Positions 1 to 8,025 of a DNA stretch of 47,375 nt are shown piece by piece. Every line of letters starts with the position of its first letter. The first letter of the stretch is position 1. The DNA is from an uncultured Gemmatimonadales bacterium (GTDB lineage Bacteria > Gemmatimonadota > Gemmatimonadetes > Palauibacterales > Palauibacteraceae). The position numbers and the translations under genes were made by a program. The stretch lies in assembly GCA_947259585.1 (NCBI GenBank), contig CAMYMV010000027.1:1-47375 (forward strand), in the 5' to 3' direction. The notes below the pieces were generated by a model. It worked only from the letters and a program-made list of their open reading frames with translations. It searched no databases and was not told the origin of the DNA.

Positions 1-712
1 CTCCGGTCTCCACATCGATCACGCTCACCGTGCCACGGTCGTTGCTGCCCACCCACACCTCGCTCCCGTCCGGCACAACGCCGATCGCCTCCGGCTGAGT
101 GGGAGCCTTGAACGTGCCCGTGTGCTTGCCCTCGGCGAGGGAGAGCTCGGAGACGCTCTCGTCGCTGATGTTGCCCGTGTAGACCCGCTCGCCGCTCGCG
201 ATGAGAGCGAGCATGTGGGATCCGCCTGCGTCGGTGGGCACCGCGGCGACGATCGCGCCGTCCTCCACCCGGACCACTACGACGCTTCGGGCATCCTCCG
301 AGGTAACGGCCACCAGGCTGTCGCCGGGAAGGAAGGCGATGCCGTGGGGTCGGCTGTAACGGCCGAGCTCGATCGTCTTCTCCACGCGGAGGCCGGGGAG
401 GTCGATCACGGTCAGGCTGTTGCCGCCTGCCTGGCCGCCGTAGTCGGTGACGACGGCCCGGCTGCCGTCCCCCGTGACGACCACCTCGTGGGGCCCGTTG
501 CCGGTGGGCAGCGTCGCGAGGGTCGTTCCGGACCCCACATCTGCGATCGTCGCGGTGCTGGCCCTCTTGTTGACCACGACCAGAGTGCCCGTGACGTCGG
601 CGGACTGGCCGCGCGCCTCGCCGGCCGTGAGAAGCCCGAAGGCGACCGTTGCGATGGCGGCGTGCTGAAAGATGGGCTGAAGTATGGTTAGTATAGTGTG
701 ATTCTGGATCAT
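1..712 (-). CDS. YVTN-type beta-propeller protein, secreted, partial (3' end outside window)
   Basis: Reading the minus strand from ATG at 712 gives an open frame of 237 codons that runs off the left edge. The start is supported by GGAGG about a dozen bases upstream. The first 37 residues look like a signal peptide ending near AxA-R-G-Q. The rest is a run of propeller blades with the usual phrases: LVVVNKRASTATIAD, GNGPHEVVVTGDGSRAVV, LTVIDLPG, RPHGIAFLPGDSLVAVT, GTVSVIDVETG. Such YVTN/NHL repeats form beta-propellers found in exported binding or electron-transfer proteins; no catalytic residues are visible, so no specific function is assigned. The gene lies upstream of, and in the same direction as, nothing else in the window; the barrel gene at 845-1708 precedes it on the same strand with a 132-base gap. 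Confidence 0.75.
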   Translation of the reverse strand, partial: MIQNHTILTILQPIFQHAAIATVAFGLLTAGEARGQSADVTGTLVVVNKRASTATIADVGSGTTLATLPTGNGPHEVVVTGDGSRAVVTDYGGQAGGNSLTVIDLPGLRVEKTIELGRYSRPHGIAFLPGDSLVAVTSEDARSVVVVRVEDGAIVAAVPTDAGGSHMLALIASGERVYTGNISDESVSELSLAEGKHTGTFKAPTQPEAIGVVPDGSEVWVGSNDRGTVSVIDVETG

Positions 713-844
713 CGCTCCCGGCCTCCGGCGGCTGATGGATTTGGCTCGGCTCCGCTGAATCTGCGTATCGCGGGGCCGTCATGGGAGGGTTGCCTGTGGC
801 CGGCGCGCGCAAACGTCGGGCCGCCATGCGAAGGGTGTGGAGCC

Positions 845-1708
845 CTAGATCCTCCAGGCGGCGCCGGCGCCGACAAAGAAGTTCGGCCGGGGCCCACCGA
901 TGCCTATGCCCAAACGGGCGTCGAGCTGGAAGCCTGGACTGAGCAGATAGGTGATCCCGGCGTTGGCGTTGTTCTCGCCCGCTCGGTCCGATGGCAGCGG
1001 ATAGATCCCGAACCACTCGGCGAAGGCGCCGAGCCTCTGCGTCAGACCGAAGCCGAGAGCCACGCTGCCCGAGAGCTCGTCGAAGCGACCGTCCTCGTCC
1101 TCGGGGTATGCGTAACCGACGTTCATGCCCGCCGCTAGCCAATCGGCGAGATTCCAGCCAGCCGAGAGGAGCGCACCCGGCTGCAGCCCGTTGGCTCCGA
1201 CATCAGAGCGTCCGGTCGGGAGGCTGGTTCCGGCCAGGATCCCCACATGAGGCAGGCCGGGCTTCGATGACGGCGGCCGGAACACCTCCACTTTGAGCCC
1301 GAGTGTGAGGTCCTCGAGGCCGCGTACCGAGCGAGGTTGGCTCGACGGAACGTCTCCGGAGTCCGGCTCGCTCCGGAAGACGAAGGAGTTGATGCCGAGC
1401 CGGAACTCGAGGCGGTCGACGGCGCCGATCCGTGCCAGTAGCTCGCCGACCGTGTGGCTCCTCTCGCCCTCGACTCTCGAGAACGTGTATCCACCCTCGA
1501 GCTGAACACGGCCCGGCGCCACGCTGACCGGGCTCTCCGTGAAGTCGGGCCGGTCCGTGATGAGGGCGTCCGCCCAGGGATCCGGTTCATCCTGCTCTAC
1601 GGACTGGGCTTGCAGCGACCTCGCCAGGCAGAAGAGACAAGATAGGGAGAGCAGGGCCAGCGCCACCGCCGCGCGCGGCGGTGCGGCCCCAGCAAACCGG
1701 ACGGCCAT
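845..1708 (-). CDS. outer-membrane beta-barrel protein, phenol-degradation MetA-like
   Basis: The protein has a signal peptide (MAVRFAG... hydrophobic stretch ...ARSLQAQS) followed by ADALITDRPDFTESP, the opening typical of the transporter or MetA-pathway outer-membrane family (PF13557-like). Alternating amphipathic strands follow: VQLEGGYTFSR, RLEFRLGINSF, DLTLGLKVEVF, AAGMNVGYAY, SVALGFGL, FQLDARLGIGI. It ends in an aromatic-basic C-terminus (GAGAAWRI) typical of barrels. The frame is open to a TTG at 1765, but ATG at 1708 directly begins the signal peptide and has GGAGAGG just before it, so 1708 is chosen (287 residues). The likely site is the outer membrane, as a porin or channel of unknown substrate. 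It is divergent from the hopanoid operon across a 406-base region with operator-like dyads. Confidence 0.7.
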   Translation of the reverse strand: MAVRFAGAAPPRAAVALALLSLSCLFCLARSLQAQSVEQDEPDPWADALITDRPDFTESPVSVAPGRVQLEGGYTFSRVEGERSHTVGELLARIGAVDRLEFRLGINSFVFRSEPDSGDVPSSQPRSVRGLEDLTLGLKVEVFRPPSSKPGLPHVGILAGTSLPTGRSDVGANGLQPGALLSAGWNLADWLAAGMNVGYAYPEDEDGRFDELSGSVALGFGLTQRLGAFAEWFGIYPLPSDRAGENNANAGITYLLSPGFQLDARLGIGIGGPRPNFFVGAGAAWRI

Positions 1709-1852
1709 CCTCTCCAACGCCCGTGCCTCGTTCACCTCATCTTCAAGATATTCAGGTCTTCTCAAGCTCTTCCGGAACCTCCCGGCTGTGCACGGCTGCC
1801 GCCAACGCGGTAAATTGGCGCCGCTTGTCGAATCAAGCTGACGGCCCCATTG

Positions 1853-1890
1853 TTTAGGGCTCTCTAAATATTTATTTAGCTTGCCCTAAA
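1853..1890. promoter_or_regulatory. paired TTTAG-N6-CTAAA dyads (operator candidate)
   Basis: Two copies of TTTAG-N6-CTAAA occur at 1853-1868 and 1875-1890, with starts 22 bp apart (about two helical turns). Together they form a larger dyad: TTTAGGGC at one end, GCCCTAAA at the other, and CTAAATA-TT-TATTTAG in the middle. The site lies between divergent genes in an A+T-rich patch of otherwise G+C-rich DNA, as expected for a repressor or activator site. The binding protein is not known. Confidence 0.5.
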
Positions 1891-1896
1891 TCTGCA

Positions 1897-1908
1897 ACCC
1901 CTAGGGGT
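1897..1908. repeat. 12-bp perfect palindrome ACCCCTAGGGGT
   Basis: This exact inverted repeat lies 6 bases downstream of the paired dyads in the same divergent region. It could be a second protein-binding site; chance cannot be excluded. Confidence 0.3.
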
Positions 1909-2114
1909 GTGGCGGGCAGTCCAGTTCCGTGCGCGTTCCCGGTCTGTACCGTTGCGGGTGGCCCGCTTGGATTCGGCGGCTGAAGTGGGGATAGGTAGGG
2001 GATACACAGCATCTGGTATAGAGGCGAAGAGCCGCCGGCACGCTGGGATGCGGATACAGTGGCCGGCATTCCGGGGACCCCGTGCTTTCTCGACATGACA
2101 CCCAGGACACGGAT

Positions 2115-4076
2115 ATGCCTATGCAGGTAGCCATAAAGGAGTCCCGGGACGAAGAGGGGGCCTCGAGCGCACGGATTTCGGCCGAACAGCTCGATCGGGC
2201 GATCCATCTGGCGCGAGAGAACCTCCTGGGGCTCCAGCTAGAGGACGGGCACTGGAGGGGCGAGCTCGAGGCGGACAGCGTGCTCGAGTCGGAGTACATC
2301 CTCCTGCTCCACTTCCTGGGAAGGACGGAGGAGGAGCGCGTTGAGAAGATGGCGCGCCGCATCCGACGCCTGCAGCTGCCCGATGGAGGTTGGGCGATCT
2401 ACCACGGCGGTCCGCCGGAGGTGAGCGCATCCGTCAAGGCGTACTTCGTTCTGAAGCTCCTCGGGGATGACCCGGAAGCGCCGCACATGGCCAAGGCTCG
2501 CCGAGTGATCCTGGATCTCGGCGGTATCGAGGCCACCAACACCTACACCCAGATCTATCTGTCGATCTTCGGGCAGTACGGTTGGGAGAAGTGCCCCGCC
2601 GTGCCGCCCGAGATGTTGCTTCTGCCGGGGTGGTTCTACTTCAATCTGAACGAGATGTCCTCCTGGTCGCGCGGCATCTTCGTCCCGCTCTCGATCATCT
2701 GGGCGTACAAGCCGCAGTGTCCGGTGCCCGAGCACGCGAACATCCCCGAGCTGTTTCTGCCGACAAAGGCGGCTCGCACGACGGCGAACGGCGAGGGCCC
2801 GTGGACGAGAGGGTGGCACTACCTCTTCCACCGTGCGGATCAGGGGATCAAGCTGCTGGAGCGGGGGCGCTTCAAGGTCCTCCGTCGCAAGGCGCTGCGC
2901 GTCGCCGAGGAGTGGACCCGCAGGCGGCTCGCCATGAGCGACGGTCTGGGAGCGATCTTCCCCGCTATCGTCAACACCGTGTTCGCCTTCCGCTGTCTCG
3001 GCTATTCGCTGGACGATCCGGCCATCGAGAGTCAACTGCGTGCGCTCGAGAAGCTGGAGGTCGACCTCGGGGACGCGCTGAAGATCCAGCCCGCGCTCTC
3101 GCCGGTTTGGGACACGGCCCAGGCGGCACGGATCCTCGCGGCGACCGGCCTCGACCCGGACCACGAGGCGCTGCGGCGAGCGGCGGAGTGGCTGCTCACG
3201 AAAGAGGTCAGACATCCAGGCGACCGGCATCGGAAGAACAACCACCGCGAGGTCAGCGGCTGGTACTTCGAGTACGCGAACGAGTTCTACCCCGACTGCG
3301 ACGACACGGCGATGGTGCTCACCGCCCTCGGCCGGATGCGGATCACCGAACCCGCGCTCGGAGAGCGAGTCGACGAGGCACGGCATCGGGCGCTTCGATG
3401 GCTGCTCTCGATGCAGAACCCCGACGGCGGGTGGGCGGCCTTCGACCGGGGCTGCGACAAGGAGCTGCTGAAGCTCATCCCGTTTGCCGATCACAACGCG
3501 ATGATCGATCCGAGCTGGGAGGACATCACGGGTCGGGTGCTGGAGACACTGTCCCTCGAGGGCTTCGATCCGAACGACCGCGCGGTTCAGCGGGCCATCG
3601 CGTTTCTCGACTCGCGTCAATGCGAGGACGGCACGTGGTACGGCCGCTGGGGCTGTAACTACATCTACGGGACCTGGCTGGCCCTGGACGGCATGAGCCG
3701 GTTCGGCGTGGACATGGGGCAGGAGCGCTACCAGAAGGCCGTTCGCTGGCTGCGGTCCCGCCAGAACGAGGATGGCGGCTGGGGCGAGACGCTACGGTCG
3801 TACGAAGAGCCGGCGCTGAAGGGCATCGGTGACAGCACGGCCGCACAGACTTCCTGGGCGCTGCTGGGACTGTTCGCGACCGGCGACTACACCTCCGATG
3901 CGGTTTACCGAGGCGTGGATTTCCTCAGGCGCATGCAGCTCGACGACGGGTCCTGGGACGATGAGCATTGGACGGGCACCGGCTTCCCGAAGGTGTTCTA
4001 TCTGAAGTACCATCTCTACGACGACTACTTCCCGCTGCTCGCCCTCGCCACCTACCGTCAGGCGATAGATAACTAG
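2115..4076 (+). CDS. shc: squalene-hopene cyclase
   Basis: The enzyme cyclises squalene to hopene/hopanol in the inner membrane, the committed step of hopanoid synthesis. The catalytic acid motif is present as D-C-D-D-T-A at residues 394-399 (DxDDTA). QW repeats are spread along the protein, including QLPDGGWAIY, QNPDGGWAAFD, QCEDGTWYGRWG, QNEDGGWGE and QLDDGSWDD. Length (653 residues) fits the family (about 630-720). The frame is open from an ATG at 2082, but ATG 2115 is preferred because AGGA sits 7 bases ahead of it. The next gene, hpnH, starts one base after the stop. This is the first gene of a tightly packed hopanoid/mevalonate operon, and its product's substrate would come from the squalene synthase at 15339. 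Confidence 0.95.
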   Translation: MPMQVAIKESRDEEGASSARISAEQLDRAIHLARENLLGLQLEDGHWRGELEADSVLESEYILLLHFLGRTEEERVEKMARRIRRLQLPDGGWAIYHGGPPEVSASVKAYFVLKLLGDDPEAPHMAKARRVILDLGGIEATNTYTQIYLSIFGQYGWEKCPAVPPEMLLLPGWFYFNLNEMSSWSRGIFVPLSIIWAYKPQCPVPEHANIPELFLPTKAARTTANGEGPWTRGWHYLFHRADQGIKLLERGRFKVLRRKALRVAEEWTRRRLAMSDGLGAIFPAIVNTVFAFRCLGYSLDDPAIESQLRALEKLEVDLGDALKIQPALSPVWDTAQAARILAATGLDPDHEALRRAAEWLLTKEVRHPGDRHRKNNHREVSGWYFEYANEFYPDCDDTAMVLTALGRMRITEPALGERVDEARHRALRWLLSMQNPDGGWAAFDRGCDKELLKLIPFADHNAMIDPSWEDITGRVLETLSLEGFDPNDRAVQRAIAFLDSRQCEDGTWYGRWGCNYIYGTWLALDGMSRFGVDMGQERYQKAVRWLRSRQNEDGGWGETLRSYEEPALKGIGDSTAAQTSWALLGLFATGDYTSDAVYRGVDFLRRMQLDDGSWDDEHWTGTGFPKVFYLKYHLYDDYFPLLALATYRQAIDN

Positions 4077-4077
4077 G

Positions 4078-5082
4078 ATGCGATTTCCCCTCCATATCAC
4101 CACGGACATGGTCCGGCTGCAGGTGAAGAACGCCCTGCAGGGCAACAAGCGTTTTCCGTTCGTGATGATGCTCGAGCCCCTCTGGACCTGCAATCTGGCC
4201 TGTCTCGGCTGCTCCGTGGAGCGGCACACCGGGGATCTCAAGGACCGCCTGCCGGTGGATGTCTGTCTCAAGGCGCTGGATGACTGTGGGGCGGGAGCGG
4301 TGTCGTTGTGTGGCGGAGAGCCTACGGTCTACCCGGAGCTCAAGGAGCTCATCGACGGGATCATCGCCCGCAGGAAGCACATCTATCTTTGCACCAACGC
4401 GCTGCTGCTCGACAAGCGAGTGTTCGGCAAGATCGAGCCCCATAAGCGACTCACGATCAACGTCCACCTCGACGGGATGCGCGAGACGCACGACTACGTC
4501 GTCGACCGCGGAGGCGTGTTCGACAAGGCGATCGCGATGATGAGGGAGGCCAAGCGCCTCGGCTATCACGTGATCACCAACACGACGGTGTACAAGGAGA
4601 CCGAGATCGCGGAGGTGGAGGAGCTGTGCGAGTTCCTCACGCGTGACGTGGACGTCGACGGGATGCTCATCTCGCCCGGCTATCAGTACGAGTCCGTCGA
4701 GGAGAGCATCTTCCTGACCGGTCAGGACATCGAGCGGAAGTTCAAGCGCGTCCTCGAGCTCTCGGATCGCTACAAGTTCACCTCCACTCCGATGTTCCTG
4801 GAGTTCGCGGCCGGCTCGCGGGACTACGCGTGCTCTCCCTGGAGCACCGTGACCTTCACTCCGATGGGGTGGAAGGGTCCCTGCTACCTGATCCAGAAGA
4901 CGAACACCTTCGACTGGGATGAGTTCTGGAACGGTACGGATTGGAGCTACTGGGAATCCCGATCCGATCCACTGTGCACGAACTGCAAGATGCACTCGGG
5001 CTTCGAGGCGTCCGCGGTCATCGAGCTACGGAGGAACCCGCGTGACATGGCGCGGATGGTGAAATGGAATCTCGCCGGGTAG
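4078..5082 (+). CDS. hpnH: adenosyl-hopene transferase, radical SAM
   Basis: HpnH adds a 5'-deoxyadenosyl radical to diploptene, giving adenosylhopane, the first step in making side-chain-extended hopanoids. The radical-SAM cluster motif is C38-NLA-C42-LG-C45, followed by the SAM-binding SLCGGEPTVYPE. C-terminal cysteines (YACSPWS, GPCYLIQ, CTNCKMHSG) match the SPASM-like tail of this family. Length is 334 residues, normal for HpnH. It is translated immediately after shc (one-base gap) and overlaps the next gene, hpnG, by 19 bases. The shc-hpnH-hpnG order makes the assignment secure. The protein is probably cytosolic or peripheral to the membrane, where the hopene substrate lies. Confidence 0.95.
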   Translation: MRFPLHITTDMVRLQVKNALQGNKRFPFVMMLEPLWTCNLACLGCSVERHTGDLKDRLPVDVCLKALDDCGAGAVSLCGGEPTVYPELKELIDGIIARRKHIYLCTNALLLDKRVFGKIEPHKRLTINVHLDGMRETHDYVVDRGGVFDKAIAMMREAKRLGYHVITNTTVYKETEIAEVEELCEFLTRDVDVDGMLISPGYQYESVEESIFLTGQDIERKFKRVLELSDRYKFTSTPMFLEFAAGSRDYACSPWSTVTFTPMGWKGPCYLIQKTNTFDWDEFWNGTDWSYWESRSDPLCTNCKMHSGFEASAVIELRRNPRDMARMVKWNLAG

Positions 5083-5873
5083 CCGCCATCTCAGGTGGCC
5101 CCCGCACGGCCGTCGTGGCCGCGCTACCGGAGGAGATCGCTCCTCTGGTAGGTCGGCTGACGGACCGGACCGAGGCTCCACTGGCGGAGGAAGCCTCGGG
5201 TGGTTGGATCAGCCTCACGCTGGGCTTTCTCGGCGATGAGCCGCTGGCGGTTCTCGTCACGGGGGATGGGGCGGCACGCGCTCGGCACGGTGTGCGGGCT
5301 ATGCTGGAGGCCGTGCCGGTGAGCCGGTTGCTTGCTGTCGGCTCGGCCGGCGGTCTGAGCCCGGACCTCGAGCCGGCGGATCTCATCATGGCGCGTCAGG
5401 TCATCTCGACCGACGGGTCGCGCCGCGAGGCCCCGGATGCATCGGACTCGGCCGCTCGGGCCGCCGGAGCTCGGCTCGGCACCGTAGTCACGGTCGATGA
5501 TCTGGTCCTGACATCGGATGAGAAGCGCCGCCTGCGGGAGAGCGTCGTTCCGTCGGAGGACCTGGGCGTGCTCGACCTGGAATCGGCCTTCTTCGTCGCG
5601 GCGGCCGAGGAGGCCGGGGTCCCGTGGGTCGTCATTCGGGCGGTCCTCGACACGGCTTCCGAGACCCTTCCGGATTTCCTTCACGACTGCTCCGGGCCAG
5701 GCGGGGAGATCCAGAGGCCGGCCGTCCTGCGGCACGCCGCACGCCATCCGCGGGTCATACCCGACCTTCTGCGGATGAGGGGCCGGATCGACCTTTGTGG
5801 CCGGGCTCTGGCGGAGGCCGTCGCCGGCTATCTCGCCGTCGCGGGTGGCGTTTCAACGCGGGTGGCCAGCTGA
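5064..5873 (+). CDS. hpnG: hopanoid-associated phosphorylase/nucleosidase HpnG
   Basis: HpnG belongs to the purine-nucleoside phosphorylase / MTA-SAH nucleosidase fold and removes adenine from adenosylhopane to give the ribosyl form. The family pattern is visible as AALPEEIAPL near the N-terminus, the glycine-rich VGSAGGLSPDLEPADLI, and VLDLESAFFVAAA (D171), which matches the catalytic acidic loop of nucleosidases. Length is 269 residues. The start overlaps the last 19 bases of hpnH, so translational coupling is likely. The stop overlaps the start of the polyprenyl synthase by one base (TGATG). No bacteriohopanetetrol-forming gene (hpnO-like) is seen in the window, so later side-chain steps must be encoded elsewhere. 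Confidence 0.88.
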   Translation: MESRRVAAISGGPRTAVVAALPEEIAPLVGRLTDRTEAPLAEEASGGWISLTLGFLGDEPLAVLVTGDGAARARHGVRAMLEAVPVSRLLAVGSAGGLSPDLEPADLIMARQVISTDGSRREAPDASDSAARAAGARLGTVVTVDDLVLTSDEKRRLRESVVPSEDLGVLDLESAFFVAAAEEAGVPWVVIRAVLDTASETLPDFLHDCSGPGGEIQRPAVLRHAARHPRVIPDLLRMRGRIDLCGRALAEAVAGYLAVAGGVSTRVAS

Positions 5874-6994
5874 TGGCCCCCACCGGGACGATCGAGGCCG
5901 AGCGCGGCTCGGCGATCTCCAGCTTTCTTCTCCGGCTCGGAGAGTTCCGCGAGCGTCTGGAGAAAGAGCTGGCCGAGTTCCTCGACCGCAAGCTCCGCGA
6001 GGTGTCGGACGAGCCGGAGAGCCGCGAGCTCGTAGAGGAGGTGCGTCGTCTCGTAACCGGCGGCGGGAAGCGCCTCAGGCCGGCACTGGTCTACGAGACG
6101 TACCGGGCGTGTGGCGGAGATTCAGATAAGGCGGTGCTGCCGCTCGCCATGAGCTCGGAGCTGCTCCACACCTACCTGCTCATTCACGACGACATCATGG
6201 ATCACAGCGAGCTGCGCAGAGGGAAGCCCTCCGCGCACGCTCGCTTCAGGGAGATCCACCGGGCTCGAGGCCTGGCGGGCGACGCCGCCGACTTCGGGCG
6301 TTCGGTGGCGATACTGGTCGGTGATCTCGCCCACACATGGGCCGCGGAGCTGTACGCTTCGGCCCGCGCCTCGCTCGGCGAGGAGTCTGAGAACGGGCGT
6401 GCTCTCGACACGGCGTTCTCGGGAATGTGCGAGGAGGTGATCCGCGGCCAGTACCTGGAGATGCTGCTTCCACACGAGGCCGATCCGACCGAGGATCAGC
6501 TGCTTCGGGCGCTCCGCCTCAAGTCCGGCCGGTACTCGGTCGAGCGTCCGATAGAGCTCGGGGCGCTACTGGCCGGAGCTCCGCCAGGAGCGCTGGCGGC
6601 ACTGGCCCGGTACGGCCGGGCCGTGGGCGAGGTCTTCCAGCTGCAGGATGATGTGCTCGGCACCTTCGGCGACGCCGATGCGGTCGGCAAGCCGGTGGCG
6701 TCCGATCTGATCGAGGGCAAGTACACCTTCCTCATCCACCGGACGCTGGGGCTCGCCGAGGCGGGCGAGGCGGCGGAGCTTCGCGCGATGCTCGGACGAC
6801 CGGATCTGGGAGAGAAGGAGGCTGGTCGCGCGAGAGAGATCATCCTCGATTCCGGCGGGCTCGAGGCCGTCTCCGAGATGATCGAGGAGCGTCTAGAGGA
6901 TGCCCGATCGGCGCTGGAGGAGGCGCCGCTGAGATCCGGAGATCACGGCTTCCTGGATGGCTTGATCGAGTATTCGGGGCACCGGGACCGATGA
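5873..6994 (+). CDS. polyprenyl diphosphate synthase (FPP/GGPP type)
   Basis: This is a trans-prenyltransferase that condenses IPP with allylic diphosphates. The first aspartate-rich motif is DDIMD at residues 106-110 (LLIHDDIMDHSELRRG). The second region is QLQDDVLGTFGD with D259-D260. GGGKRLRPALVYE is the usual substrate-binding loop near residue 65. Length is 373 residues. Given the neighbouring squalene synthase, farnesyl diphosphate is the most useful product, but chain length cannot be read reliably; the GTFGD type also occurs in geranylgeranyl synthases. The open frame extends upstream to 5624, but ATG 5873 is chosen because it overlaps the hpnG stop and begins the conserved part. The downstream fni start overlaps by 4 bases (ATGA). 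Confidence 0.9.
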   Translation: MAPTGTIEAERGSAISSFLLRLGEFRERLEKELAEFLDRKLREVSDEPESRELVEEVRRLVTGGGKRLRPALVYETYRACGGDSDKAVLPLAMSSELLHTYLLIHDDIMDHSELRRGKPSAHARFREIHRARGLAGDAADFGRSVAILVGDLAHTWAAELYASARASLGEESENGRALDTAFSGMCEEVIRGQYLEMLLPHEADPTEDQLLRALRLKSGRYSVERPIELGALLAGAPPGALAALARYGRAVGEVFQLQDDVLGTFGDADAVGKPVASDLIEGKYTFLIHRTLGLAEAGEAAELRAMLGRPDLGEKEAGRAREIILDSGGLEAVSEMIEERLEDARSALEEAPLRSGDHGFLDGLIEYSGHRDR

Positions 6995-8025
6995 GCGACC
7001 GGGACACCGCGATGGCGATCGAGCGAGACCGGAAGGCGGAACACATCCGCCTGGCGCTGGACGCGACCAACCAGGCAGGAGGCAGTTTCTTCGACGACTA
7101 CGCCTTCGAGCACAACGCGCTGCCCGAGATCGCCCTGGACGATATCGACCTCTCGGTCGAGTTTCTCGGAAAGCGGATCAAGGCGCCCCTGCTGGTCTCC
7201 TGCATGACCGGTGGCACGGAAGCGGCCGGCCAGATCAACCGGAACCTGGCTCGGGCGGCGGAGGCTCAGCGCATCGCCCTCGGCGTCGGCTCGCAGCGCA
7301 AGGCGATCGAGGATCCGCTCCAGGCGGCGAGCTTCCAGGTGCGGGATCTGGCGCCATCGATCCCTCTCCTGGCGAACCTCGGGGCCGTTCAGCTCAATTA
7401 CGGGTACGGAATCGCGGAATGCCGGGCCGCCGTCGAGATGATTGACGCGGACGCGCTGGCGTTCCATCTAAATGTGCTGCAGGAGGCGATTCAGCCCGAG
7501 GGCGACACGGATTTCAGTGGCCTGTTGCCGAAACTGGGCGGAATCGTCCGGGAGCTCGAGGTTCCGGTGATCGCCAAGGAGATCGGCTGCGGGATCTCCG
7601 GTGGTACGGCGCGTGCGTTGGCGGAGCAGGGGATCCGAATCATCGACACGGCCGGGTTGGGTGGAACGAGCTGGGCTCGCATAGAGGCTCGTCGCGCCGA
7701 TGACGTCGAGATCGGCGAGCTATTCGTCGATTGGGGCGTTCCGACGCCTGTCTCGATCCAGGAAGTGGCCGCGGTCCCGGGCGTTACCGTGATCGGCAGC
7801 GGCGGGATCAGAAGCGGATTGGACGCGGCGAAGGCGATCGCCCTCGGCGCGCACCTGGTGGGCACGGCCTACCCGCTGTTGAAGCCCGCCACGGTGTCGA
7901 CCGAGGCGGTGATCGAAGGGGTCGGGCGGATCGTGGACGAACTCAGGATCGCGATGTTATGTGTGGGGACACGTACGATCGACGAGCTTCGGCGCGTCGA
8001 CCTGGTTAAAAGGTCCAGAACATGA
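6991..8025 (+). CDS. fni: type 2 isopentenyl-diphosphate delta-isomerase (FMN)
   Basis: The enzyme interconverts IPP and DMAPP using reduced FMN, supplying the allylic primer for the prenyl synthase next to it. The N-terminal RKxxH motif is present (R14, K15, H18). Other type 2 markers are LLVSCMTGGTEAAGQINRNLA, LGVGSQRKA, HLNVLQEAIQPEGDTDF, IAKEIGCGISGGTARAL, GLGGTSWARIE, and the phosphate/FMN loop VIGSGGIRSGLDAAKAIALGA. At 344 residues it is normal length. It is coupled on both sides by ATGA overlaps (with the prenyl synthase at 6991 and HMG-CoA reductase at 8022). Type 2 enzymes are the usual partner of bacterial and archaeal mevalonate pathways. Confidence 0.95.
   Translation: MSDRDTAMAIERDRKAEHIRLALDATNQAGGSFFDDYAFEHNALPEIALDDIDLSVEFLGKRIKAPLLVSCMTGGTEAAGQINRNLARAAEAQRIALGVGSQRKAIEDPLQAASFQVRDLAPSIPLLANLGAVQLNYGYGIAECRAAVEMIDADALAFHLNVLQEAIQPEGDTDFSGLLPKLGGIVRELEVPVIAKEIGCGISGGTARALAEQGIRIIDTAGLGGTSWARIEARRADDVEIGELFVDWGVPTPVSIQEVAAVPGVTVIGSGGIRSGLDAAKAIALGAHLVGTAYPLLKPATVSTEAVIEGVGRIVDELRIAMLCVGTRTIDELRRVDLVKRSRT

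Larger units (their letters stand above)
1709..2114. other. divergent intergenic region between the barrel gene and shc
   Basis: This 406-base stretch holds no convincing gene. It is noticeably A+T-richer around 1850-1895, where two TTTAG-N6-CTAAA dyads and a nearby 12-bp palindrome lie (separate entries). Promoters for the divergent barrel gene and for the 13-kb hopanoid/mevalonate operon must lie here. I see no consensus -35/-10 pair good enough to place. AGGA at 2104-2107 is the probable ribosome-binding site for shc. Confidence 0.55.

Noticed and set aside
122..691. Plus-strand open frame at the left edge
   Set aside because: The minus strand encodes propeller repeats with a signal peptide and a ribosome-binding site; the plus frame is its shadow.
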